Shown here: in pieces, positions 30,638 through 37,098 of the stretch
Layout: every line of letters starts with the position of its first letter
How positions within the stretch are numbered: position 1 is the first letter of the stretch
Source of the DNA: CAXXOK01 sp964497495
GTDB lineage: Bacteria; Bacillota; Clostridia; Christensenellales; Aristaeellaceae
Length of the DNA stretch: 37,098 nt
Direction of reading: 5' to 3'
Assembly: GCA_964497495.1 (NCBI GenBank)
Contig: CAZCCZ010000034.1
Coordinates: 1 to 37,098 of the forward strand
The notes under the pieces: model-generated
What the model was told of the DNA's origin: nothing
What the model saw: the letters and a program-made list of their open reading frames with translations, nothing else
Databases searched by the model: none
Made by a program: the position numbers and the translations under genes

Positions 30638-31876
30638 TCAATCCGGTAGAATTTTGTCCGCTTTCTTCTTATTGAAGTGCATGAATCCGGGCAGCGCCAC
30701 GTGACCCTGGGACAGAACGTCGAACGCGACGGCTGCCAGCAGCACCAGACCCTTAACCAGCTTCTGCAGGTTGACGTCGAGACCCAGGATGTTCATGCCG
30801 TTGTTAAGGATGCCCATGATCAGGGCGCCGATGACGGAGCCGCTTACGGCGCCTATGCCGCCGTAGGCGCTGGCGCCGCCGATGAAGCAGGCGCCGATGG
30901 CGTCCAGCTCGAACCCGTCGCCGGCCAGCGGAGTCGCGCTGTCAAGCCGGGCCGCGTATACCATACCGGCGATTGCGCACAGGAAACCCATGTTAACATA
31001 GCTGAAGAACATAAGCCGCTCGGTGTTGACGCCGGACAGGCGCGCCGCCTTTGCGTTGCCGCCCATCGCGTAGATGTGGCGGCCGAGCACCGTTTTGTTG
31101 GTGATGAACGTATAGGCGGCGGCGATGATGCCCAGAACGATCAGCACTGCGGGAACGCCCTTGTAACGCGCCAGCACCATGAAGAACCAGATGACGATCG
31201 CGGAGATAATGACCATCCGGGTGACGAGGGCACCTGTGGAAGCGTACTCGTAGCCTTTGCGCTTCCGGCTTTGATTGGACAGCACCTGCGCGATGCAGTA
31301 GATCAGCGCGATCAGAACGCCCAGCAGCAGGCACGTAAGGTAGATTTTCAGGCCGGCGACTTCCCAGGTGCCGATAAACTCCGGCGTCGTGCCGACAAAG
31401 AACTGCTTGTAGGCATCCGGGAATACGGGGATCGCCTTGCCGCCCTGCAGGATAACCAGCGTGGCGCCGCGGAACACCAGCATGCCGCTCAGCGTGACGA
31501 TGAAGGCCGGAATCTTCACATAAGCGATCCAAAAGCCCTGCCACACGCCGACGAGAAGCCCGATGCCCATGCACAACAGGATGGAAAGGTAGGGGTCCCA
31601 TTTCCACTTCATGATGAACGTTCCCGCGCAGGCGCCGACCACGCCGACGACCGAGCCGACCGAAAGGTCGATCGAGCCGCTGCCGATGATGCACAGCAGC
31701 ATGCCGATGGCGAGGATCACGATATAAGCGTTCTGGTTGATGATGTTGTACACGTTCATGGGAAAAAGGAGTTTTCCGCCGGTCAGGATTTGAAACATGA
31801 GGATGATGGCCAGAAGCGCCAGCATCATCGTATACTGTTTCATGCCTTTCCTGACGGTAGTAAGCACCTTGTTCAT
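30638..31876 (-). CDS. gguB: Sugar ABC transporter permease (GguB/XylH type)
   Basis: This is the membrane channel of a CUT2-family monosaccharide importer. The 412-residue protein has about ten hydrophobic segments and family signatures: IGSGSIDLSVGSVVG, KIPAFIVTLSGMLVFRGATL, TVLGRHIYAMGGNAKAARLSGVN and DAIGACFIGGASAYGGIGAVSGSVIGALIMGILNNGMNI. It overlaps the ATPase gene by 4 nt (ATGA). With the adjacent ChvE-like binding protein and xylA, uptake of xylose and related aldoses is likely. Confidence 0.92.
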   Translation of the reverse strand: MNKVLTTVRKGMKQYTMMLALLAIILMFQILTGGKLLFPMNVYNIINQNAYIVILAIGMLLCIIGSGSIDLSVGSVVGVVGACAGTFIMKWKWDPYLSILLCMGIGLLVGVWQGFWIAYVKIPAFIVTLSGMLVFRGATLVILQGGKAIPVFPDAYKQFFVGTTPEFIGTWEVAGLKIYLTCLLLGVLIALIYCIAQVLSNQSRKRKGYEYASTGALVTRMVIISAIVIWFFMVLARYKGVPAVLIVLGIIAAAYTFITNKTVLGRHIYAMGGNAKAARLSGVNTERLMFFSYVNMGFLCAIAGMVYAARLDSATPLAGDGFELDAIGACFIGGASAYGGIGAVSGSVIGALIMGILNNGMNILGLDVNLQKLVKGLVLLAAVAFDVLSQGHVALPGFMHFNKKKADKILPD

Positions 31877-33423
31877 GCGCTGATTTCCCCCTTACTGGCC
31901 TGCAGGATGCAGCCCATAATCGCTTCTTGCGTAGCGTCTTCCCGTGAGAACTCGGCGATCAGCTTGCCTTCGTTCATCACATACACCCGATCGCACATTC
32001 CTAAAAGCTCCGGCAATTCAGAGGAAATCATGAGGACCGCTTTGCCTTCCGAAGCCAGGTGATTGATGATCTGATAAATTTCGTATTTCGCGCCTACGTC
32101 CACGCCGCGGGTTGGTTCGTCCATAAGCAGGATGTCGGGCTTGGCGAATATCCACTTGCCCAGCAGCACCTTCTGCTGGTTGCCGCCGCTCAGGTTGCCT
32201 ACCAGCTGCTCCACGTTCGGCGCTTTGATGTTTAGCTGATCCTTCTGTTCCCGGGCGCGTATGGTTTCCATATCTTTGTCGATGATCCCGCGCCTGCTGA
32301 CGAACTCCATCCTCGACAGCGTTACGTTGTGCTTGATGGAGTTGAGCGTTACCAGGCCATTGCCTTTGCGATCCTCGGTTACGTAGGCCAACCCATGCTC
32401 GATCGCCTGGGGGATATTGGAAAGCCGCACCGGCACGCCGTTAATCAGGATCGTTCCGGTTATCTTTTGCCCGTAGGACCGGCCGAAGACGGACATGGCA
32501 AGCTCCGTGCGCCCCGCGCCGATGAGCCCGGCCACGCCGACCACTTCGCCGTGGCGGATGGAGATGGACACGTCGTCGACGACCTTTTTCTCACCGTACA
32601 GGGGATGGTAGACCGTCCAATTCCGAACCTCAAAGGCGACGGCGCCGGTGGTCTTGTGCTGATACGGGGGAAAACGGTTGGTCATTTCGCGCCCGACCAT
32701 GCCCTTGATAATGCGGGGCTCGGTGATCTGATCCACTTTCTTATCCAGCGTTTCGATGGATTTTCCGTCGCGGATGATGGTGATGCGGTCGGCGCAGTAT
32801 TCGATTTCGTTGAGCTTGTGGGAAATGAGAATGGAAGTGATCCCGTGCTCGTTCTTGAATTCGATCAGCAGATCGAGAAGCTTTTTCACGTCGCTTTCGT
32901 TCAGCGACGAAGTGGGCTCGTCCAGAATCAGCAGCTTAACGTCCTTGGTAAGCGCCTTGGCGATTTCCACCAACTGTTGCTTGCCCATGCCGATGTCCTT
33001 GATCAGCGTGCGGGGATTTTCGTGCAGCCCTACGATCTTCATATATTTTGCAGCCTGCTGATTGGTGAGATCCCAGTTGATCACGCCGCCGGCACTCCGC
33101 TCGTTCCCCAAATACATGTTTTCCGCGATGCTCAGGCTGGGCACCAGCGCCAGTTCCTGATGGATGATGGCGATGCCCCGCCGTTCGCTGTCCTTGATGT
33201 TGCGAAAGATGCACAACTCGTCCTGAAAATAGATGTCGCCCGTGTACGTGCCGTGGGGGTAGATGCCGGACAGGACGTTCATCAGCGTGGACTTGCCCGC
33301 GCCGTTTTCGCCGACGATTGCGTGAATCTCGCCTTCCGTCACGTCGATATTGACGTTATCCAGCGCTTTTACACCGGGGAAAAGCTTCGTAATATTCACC
33401 ATGCGTAGGATCGTCGATGCCAT
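31873..33423 (-). CDS. gguA: Sugar ABC transporter ATPase, double-domain (GguA/XylG type)
   Basis: The 516-residue protein has two fused ABC domains that power the CUT2 importer. The first has Walker A GENGAGKST at 38-46 and Walker B LLILDEPTSSL. The second has a degenerate P loop (GLIGAGRT), LSGGNQQKVLLGKW and LLMDEPTRGVDVGAKYEIY, as usual for this family. AAGGAGG stands 7 nt before the ATG. A strong stem-loop lies in the 100-bp gap after chvE, and gguB overlaps its end by 4 nt. Confidence 0.94.
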   Translation of the reverse strand: MASTILRMVNITKLFPGVKALDNVNIDVTEGEIHAIVGENGAGKSTLMNVLSGIYPHGTYTGDIYFQDELCIFRNIKDSERRGIAIIHQELALVPSLSIAENMYLGNERSAGGVINWDLTNQQAAKYMKIVGLHENPRTLIKDIGMGKQQLVEIAKALTKDVKLLILDEPTSSLNESDVKKLLDLLIEFKNEHGITSILISHKLNEIEYCADRITIIRDGKSIETLDKKVDQITEPRIIKGMVGREMTNRFPPYQHKTTGAVAFEVRNWTVYHPLYGEKKVVDDVSISIRHGEVVGVAGLIGAGRTELAMSVFGRSYGQKITGTILINGVPVRLSNIPQAIEHGLAYVTEDRKGNGLVTLNSIKHNVTLSRMEFVSRRGIIDKDMETIRAREQKDQLNIKAPNVEQLVGNLSGGNQQKVLLGKWIFAKPDILLMDEPTRGVDVGAKYEIYQIINHLASEGKAVLMISSELPELLGMCDRVYVMNEGKLIAEFSREDATQEAIMGCILQASKGEISA

Positions 33424-33446
33424 GAAGCGGCCTCCTTAGTTGCTGC

Positions 33447-33479
33447 ACGGGAGGATGGCAGAGGCTGCCATCCTCCCGT
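33447..33479 (-). other. Stem-loop between chvE and gguA
   Basis: A perfect 15-bp inverted repeat ACGGGAGGATGGCAG / CTGCCATCCTCCCGT with a 3-nt loop lies between the binding-protein and ATPase genes. No U tract follows on the minus strand. It probably stabilises the upstream mRNA end or weakens read-through, giving more binding protein than membrane parts. Confidence 0.75.
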
Positions 33480-33523
33480 CGTCTGGACGTATCAATTCTG
33501 AAACGTCTGAACCGGCGTTTCGC

Positions 33524-34579
33524 TTAGTTGGCCAGTTCTTCAGCCGTGTAGTAGCCGCTGTCGATCAGCAGTTCTTTATAGTTGTCGACGTTTGCGAACA
33601 GCGGCGTGCAATAGTAGGTGGGAACGTCCAGCACGTTGTTGTTCACGGTGGAGTTGGTTTCCACGGTCTCGCCGGCGAGGAGGGAGTTGACGATCGTGCA
33701 CGTACGGGCCGCGAGGATGCGGGTGTCCTTGAAGATGGACATCGACTGCAGGCCCTTGATGATGTTCTTGACGCTCGCGATGTCGCAGTCCTGACCGGTG
33801 ATGATCGGGAAGTTCTTGCCAGCTTCGAAGCCGGCGGCGACCAGCGCGTTGGTGGCGCCTTGCGCGGTGGAGTCGTTGGAGCAGAGCACTACGTCCAGTT
33901 TGGTGCCGCCGGCATAGTTGGCCGCGATGATATCATCCATGCGGGCCTGCGCGGTGGCGGTCGTCCACTTGGGCGTCGCAACCTGGTCGAACGCCGTCTG
34001 GCCGCTTACGCAAACCAGCTGGCCGTTGTCCAGATAGGGCTGCACTTTGCTCATGGCGCCGTTGAAGAAGTAGGTGGCGTTGTTGTCGCCCGGGTCGCCC
34101 GCGATGAACTCGATGTTGAAGGGGCCGGCGCCGCTGGCGAGGCCGAGGGTATCCACAACATACTGGCCCTGGATTTCGCCGACCTGGAAGTTGTCGAAGG
34201 TGGCGTAGTAGTCGACGGCGTCGGTGTCCAGAATGATGCGGTCATGGCACACGACCTTCACGCCGGCTTCCTTGGCGGTGGCAAGCACGGTGCCCAGCGC
34301 GGTGGCTTCGATGGCGGTGATGACGAGTACGTTGCAGCCGTTCAGCAGCATGGTCTCCAACTGAGAAACCTGGGTGGGCACGTCGTTGTCACCGGCGTAC
34401 TGAAGTTCCACTTCGTACCCGGCGGCCTCAAACTGCGCCTTCAGGTAATCGCCGTCTTCGTTCCAGCGCTGCAGGCTCTTGGTGGGCATCGAAATGCCAA
34501 CCTTTCCGGCTGCCAGAGCAGAACCAACCACGGACAGGAGCAGGACGAGGGTCAGAGTGAGCGCGAGTACCTTTTTCAT
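33524..34579 (-). CDS. chvE: ChvE-like monosaccharide-binding protein
   Basis: The 351-residue protein is the extracellular receptor of the sugar importer. It has a signal peptide (MKKVLALTLTLVLLLSVVGS, cleavage after ALA near residue 23) without a lipobox Cys. Close family features of ChvE are VGISMPTKSLQRWNEDGDYLKAQFEAAGYEV, LQYAGDNDVPTQVSQLETM, HDRIILDTDAVDYYATFDNFQVGEIQG and FIAGDPGDNNA. ChvE-type proteins bind glucose, galactose, arabinose and xylose. The long open frame extends upstream, but the ATG at 34579 has AAAGGAG and begins the signal peptide. Controlled by the promoter at 34742-34770 and palindromes in its leader. Confidence 0.93.
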   Translation of the reverse strand: MKKVLALTLTLVLLLSVVGSALAAGKVGISMPTKSLQRWNEDGDYLKAQFEAAGYEVELQYAGDNDVPTQVSQLETMLLNGCNVLVITAIEATALGTVLATAKEAGVKVVCHDRIILDTDAVDYYATFDNFQVGEIQGQYVVDTLGLASGAGPFNIEFIAGDPGDNNATYFFNGAMSKVQPYLDNGQLVCVSGQTAFDQVATPKWTTATAQARMDDIIAANYAGGTKLDVVLCSNDSTAQGATNALVAAGFEAGKNFPIITGQDCDIASVKNIIKGLQSMSIFKDTRILAARTCTIVNSLLAGETVETNSTVNNNVLDVPTYYCTPLFANVDNYKELLIDSGYYTAEELAN

Positions 34580-34686
34580 AATGGGATACACTCCTTTTCT
34601 ATTTCTAGACCGTCTCTCTCGATACGGCCTGAAAAACAAGGGAACCGCGAGCCCGTATAGCGAACCGTGGAGGCGACTTTGTGAAG

Positions 34687-34700
34687 TGTGTCCGAGCACA
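34687..34700. promoter_or_regulatory. Predicted sugar-regulator operator in the chvE leader
   Basis: TGTGTCCGAGCACA, an imperfect palindrome sharing TGTG..CG.GCACA with two other sites in this locus. It lies about 36-49 nt downstream of the predicted chvE start, where a bound repressor could block elongation. Confidence 0.55.
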
Positions 34701-34713
34701 TATCCCTGCATCA

Positions 34714-34723
34714 ACGATATCGT
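34714..34723. promoter_or_regulatory. Palindrome ACGATATCGT at the chvE start region
   Basis: A perfect 10-bp palindrome at about +13 to +22 of the chvE transcript. This is the position occupied by the operator in front of the regulator and xylA genes. It differs in sequence from those, so its ligand is uncertain. Confidence 0.35.
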
Positions 34724-34741
34724 ATTCGTTCCAATAACGAC

Positions 34742-34770
34742 ATTGTACTGTATGTTTTTTGGGTTGTCAA
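34742..34770 (-). promoter_or_regulatory. chvE-gguAB promoter
   Basis: The minus strand reads TTGACA (34770-34765), a 17-nt spacer and TACAAT (34747-34742), start near 34735. Confidence 0.85.
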
Positions 34771-34886
34771 TAGTGAACAAAATAGTTTTCTGTTCCTTGC
34801 ACGAATTGTATATGGAATTCTTTCAATATATAGAAATAAAAGGGCGCAAAGCATAAATATACAAAAACAGGTCTCTGAAAGGGGGA

Positions 34887-34926
34887 CGAAAGCGTTTGGG
34901 GGCCTCGTAAGGCGAAAACGGTTTAT
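34887..34926. promoter_or_regulatory. Two cre-like sequences (possible CcpA sites)
   Basis: CGAAAGCGTTTGGG (34887-34900) and CGAAAACGGTTTAT (34913-34926) resemble the core of catabolite-responsive elements (TGnAARCGnWWWCA) but miss the first T and the terminal CA. They lie between the two divergent promoters. Weak evidence. Confidence 0.3.
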
Positions 34927-34988
34927 TCATTCGGATGTAAAAATACGTTTTGATGCGCGAACTTCGGAAACCATGTCCGTTTCGGCGG

Positions 34989-35017
34989 TTGACAAGCGCG
35001 TTCCTGGAAGGTATGAT
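34989..35017 (+). promoter_or_regulatory. Promoter of the LacI-family regulator gene
   Basis: TTGACA (34989-34994), a 17-nt spacer and TATGAT (35012-35017), start near 35024, leaving about 140 nt of 5' UTR. Confidence 0.82.
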
Positions 35018-35030
35018 GGTCCCATAATGA

Positions 35031-35044
35031 TGTGCCCGTGCACA
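35031..35044. promoter_or_regulatory. Predicted autoregulatory operator of the LacI-family gene
   Basis: TGTGCCCGTGCACA, palindromic except for one central pair, at about +8 to +21. It shares its half-sites with the copies before chvE and xylA. Confidence 0.62.
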
Positions 35045-35166
35045 TATTCGCGTTGACCCTGCCGAATCATACGGCCGCCGTACGCGCGGCCCCCGGACGG
35101 AAGCCCGTGACGCTCGATCGCGTTTCCATTTCCTTATATATTAAAATACGCGCCGGGAGTGTTATA

Positions 35167-36186
35167 ATGACTATTAAAGAAATCGCGCAGCTTTGCGGCG
35201 TCAGCCGGGGAACGGTGGACCGCGTGCTGAACCACCGCGGGAAGGTGAAGCCGGATACGGAAGCGCTGATTCTGCGCACCATTCACCGGATGGGATACAC
35301 CAAGAACATCGCAGGCAAGGCGCTGACGGTGCGAAAGAACGCGCCGGTATTCGGGGCGCTTGTTTCCAGCGAGGGCAACCCGTTTTTCGACGACGTCATC
35401 GCGGGCTTCCGCAAGGCGGAGGAAGAACTGGCGGATTACGGGGTGACCGTGCTGCTTAAAACCATGCGGGGGTACGACGTGGGGCGGCAGCTGGCGCTGA
35501 TCGACGAACTGGACGAGGCGGGCGTCACCGTGCTGATCGTGCAGGCGATCAACGACGAGCGAATCGAGCGGCGCATCCGGCGCCTTTCGGAGAAAGGCGT
35601 GGCGACGCTCACGGTCAACACGGACATCGAGAACAGCTGCCGCCTCTGCTACGTCGGCAGCGACTATACCACCGGCGGCGAAACGGCCGCCGGGCTGATG
35701 CGGCTGGTGACCGGCGGGCAGGCGAACCTGGGCGTGGTCACGGGCGTCAACACGCTGCTGGGGCACGTGCAGCGTCTGGAGGGCTTCGAGCACCACCTGC
35801 GGGAAATCTGCCCGGATATCCGTACCGTGGATCACGTGAGCGCCATGGACGACATGGAACACAGCTACCGCATGACCCTGGAGATGCTCCGCCGCCATCC
35901 CGAAATCGACGCGCTGTTCGTAACGGCGTCAGGCACCTTCGGCGCATGCCGCGCGGTGATCGAGCTGGGCTGCGAAAAAACCATGCGCGTGGTCGCCTTC
36001 GACAGCGTGCCTTCCACCGTGGAGATGATGCGCCGTGGGCTGGTGCGCGGGGTCGTGTGCCAGCAGCCCTTCATGCAGGGGTACCAGGCGGTGCGCGCCG
36101 CTTTCGACGTGCTGCTGACGGGTACGTCCAAGCAGGGGGAACAGATCATCATGGAGAACCAGATCAAGATTCTGGAGAACCTGTGA
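35167..36186 (+). CDS. LacI-family transcriptional regulator, probable pentose-locus repressor
   Basis: The 339-residue protein has an N-terminal LacI-type helix-turn-helix (MTIKEIAQLCGVSRGTVDRVLN, residues 1-22) with hinge region, and a periplasmic-binding-protein-like sensor domain from about 60 (VFGALVSSEGNPFFDDVIAGFRKA, VGSDYTTGGETAAGLM, VVTGVNTLLGHVQRLEGFEHHL). The sensor is of the sugar-binding type. It sits divergent from the ABC genes and upstream of xylA, and three matching operators surround it, so it probably represses all three units until xylose or a derivative binds. The ATG at 35167 is chosen because the HTH begins there; the frame stays open upstream, through the operator. Confidence 0.9.
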   Translation: MTIKEIAQLCGVSRGTVDRVLNHRGKVKPDTEALILRTIHRMGYTKNIAGKALTVRKNAPVFGALVSSEGNPFFDDVIAGFRKAEEELADYGVTVLLKTMRGYDVGRQLALIDELDEAGVTVLIVQAINDERIERRIRRLSEKGVATLTVNTDIENSCRLCYVGSDYTTGGETAAGLMRLVTGGQANLGVVTGVNTLLGHVQRLEGFEHHLREICPDIRTVDHVSAMDDMEHSYRMTLEMLRRHPEIDALFVTASGTFGACRAVIELGCEKTMRVVAFDSVPSTVEMMRRGLVRGVVCQQPFMQGYQAVRAAFDVLLTGTSKQGEQIIMENQIKILENL

Positions 36187-36234
36187 TGGCCGGAAAACCG
36201 CGCAACGGACGGTGCGGACGGCGGGCGCGGAGGA

Positions 36235-36263
36235 TTGACAACCGGTCGGCTTTAGAGTAAAAT
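36235..36263 (+). promoter_or_regulatory. xylA promoter
   Basis: TTGACA (36235-36240), a 17-nt spacer and TAAAAT (36258-36263), start near 36270. Confidence 0.85.
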
Positions 36264-36278
36264 AACTTCAGACATTAG

Positions 36279-36292
36279 TGTGCTCGGGCACA
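36279..36292. promoter_or_regulatory. Predicted operator before xylA
   Basis: TGTGCTCGGGCACA, extended to GTGTGCTCGGGCACAC, at about +9 to +22 of the xylA transcript. This is the best palindrome of the three related sites. A second small palindrome, GATATG-AC-CATATC, lies at 36300-36313. Confidence 0.66.
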
Positions 36293-36348
36293 CAAACCAG
36301 ATATGACCATATCACACATCCCAAAACGGGAGAAGGAGCGGTTCCAAC

Positions 36349-37098
36349 ATGGCAGAAATCTTTCAGCATCTTCCCACTGTCCGGTTTGAAGGCCCCGAAT
36401 CCAAGAACCCCCTTGCGTTTAAGTATTACAACCCCGACCGCGTGATCATGGGGAAAAAGATGAGCGAACACCTGCCCTTCGCTATGGCGTGGTGGCATAA
36501 CCTCGGCGCGGCCGGCAAGGACATGTTCGGCGACGAGACGGCGGATAAGTCCTTCCATACGAAGAAGGATACCATGGAACGCGCGAGGGCGAAGGTGGAC
36601 GCGGGCTTCGAGTTTATGCGCAAGATCGGTGTGCGTTACTTCTGCTTCCATGACCTTGACCTTGTGCCCGAAGCCGACACCATCGACGAGACCAACGCCC
36701 GCCTGGACGAGATCACCGATTACATGCTGGATAAGATGAAGGGCGCCGACATCCATTGCCTGTGGGGCACGGCCAACCTGTTCACCAACCCCCGCTACAT
36801 GAACGGCGCCGGCTCCTCCAACAGCGTGGACGTGTTCTGCCACGCCGCGGCACAGATCAAGAAAGCTTTGGACTGCACCGTAAAGCTGGGCGGTCGCGGC
36901 TATGTGTTCTGGGGCGGCCGCGAAGGCTACGAGACGCTGCTGAACACCGATTTGAAATTCGAACAGGAGAACATCGCCGCGCTGATGAAGATGGCGGTCG
37001 AGTACGGGCGCTCCATCGGCTTCAAGGGTGATTTTTTCATCGAGCCCAAGCCCAAGGAGCCCATGAAGCACCAGTACGACTTCGACGCGGCCACGGCC
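36349..37098 (+). CDS. xylA: Xylose isomerase, N-terminal 250 residues (cut by window edge)
   Basis: XylA converts D-xylose to D-xylulose, the entry step of xylose breakdown. The frame from the ATG at 36349 is open to the window end. It matches the class II enzyme: FAMAWWHNLGAAGKDMFG near 44-61, the catalytic pair His101 and Asp104 in CFHDLDLVPEAD, LWGTANLFTNPRYMNGAGSS, VFWGGREGYETLLNTD and the metal-ligand region GDFFIEPKPKEPMKHQYDFD with the expected Glu. AAGGAG precedes the start. In HDLDL the usual Arg/Val after His-Asp is Leu, a mild variation. The locus (ABC importer, regulator, isomerase) makes a xylose role secure. xylB may follow beyond the window. Confidence 0.95.
   Translation, partial: MAEIFQHLPTVRFEGPESKNPLAFKYYNPDRVIMGKKMSEHLPFAMAWWHNLGAAGKDMFGDETADKSFHTKKDTMERARAKVDAGFEFMRKIGVRYFCFHDLDLVPEADTIDETNARLDEITDYMLDKMKGADIHCLWGTANLFTNPRYMNGAGSSNSVDVFCHAAAQIKKALDCTVKLGGRGYVFWGGREGYETLLNTDLKFEQENIAALMKMAVEYGRSIGFKGDFFIEPKPKEPMKHQYDFDAATA

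Noticed and set aside
34688..35056. Plus-strand open frames in the chvE/lacI divergent region
   Set aside because: They span the two promoters and operators, have AT-rich non-coding composition, and lack ribosome sites.

Overview
The window is a chromosomal stretch of an anaerobic, high-GC Gram-positive bacterium, most likely a Clostridia-grade Bacillota. The evidence is a T-box leader in front of proS, CtsR-type and CIRCE heat-shock operators, the mrnC-thyX-rlmB-rae1-sigH gene order, a spore-type sigma-H, an FHA/SEDS/PBP cell-wall trio, a probable (Re)-citrate synthase, and ribosome sites of the AAGGAGG type. Coding DNA is roughly 60-65% GC with GC-rich third positions. One gene, an AbiH-like phage-defence gene, is clearly more AT-rich. 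I saw no rRNA, tRNA, insertion sequence, prophage or CRISPR array.

Layout. 1-615 (minus) is the 5' end of clpB, with a CtsR operator and a long GC-rich leader. 1038-5583 (plus) is the RNA-processing and sigma cluster mrnC, thyX, rlmB (with an RG-rich 45-bp tandem-repeat extension), rae1 and sigH. 5634-9484 (plus) is FHA protein, FtsW/RodA-type polymerase and penicillin-binding protein. A frameshifted YhhN-like remnant and an AEC transporter follow, then T-box/proS, a HAD phosphatase, and a tight housekeeping run: birA, P1 peptidase, acpS, nnr and a pyrophosphatase-like gene (to 17994). 18159-19462 (minus) is a tlpA-ccdA thiol-redox pair. 19782-22630 (plus) holds an aminotransferase and the (Re)-citrate synthase. 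22766-23782 (minus) is the AbiH islet. 23995-25684 (minus) holds an SDR reductase and corA. 26138-30497 (plus) holds an orphan BMP-type binding protein, a monoacylglycerol-lipase-like hydrolase and CIRCE-controlled htpG. 30638-37098 is a pentose locus: ChvE/GguA/GguB sugar ABC transporter (minus), a divergent LacI-family regulator (plus) and the first 250 codons of xylA (plus).

Two regulatory observations stand out. First, corA is preceded by a leader of about 240 nt with its own strong promoter. Inside it is a small unlisted ORF (25775-25873, minus) with an ideal Shine-Dalgarno. The predicted peptide begins MDADP, resembling the acidic/proline start of the enterobacterial MgtL leader peptide. 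The leader also contains a stem that the translating ribosome would disrupt, and a hairpin over the corA ribosome site. This looks like a Mg2+-sensing translational attenuator in a Gram-positive. Second, three copies of a palindrome close to TGTGnYCGnGCACA lie just downstream of perfect-35 promoters of chvE, the lacI-type gene and xylA. They predict the operator and a complete autoregulated xylose regulon.
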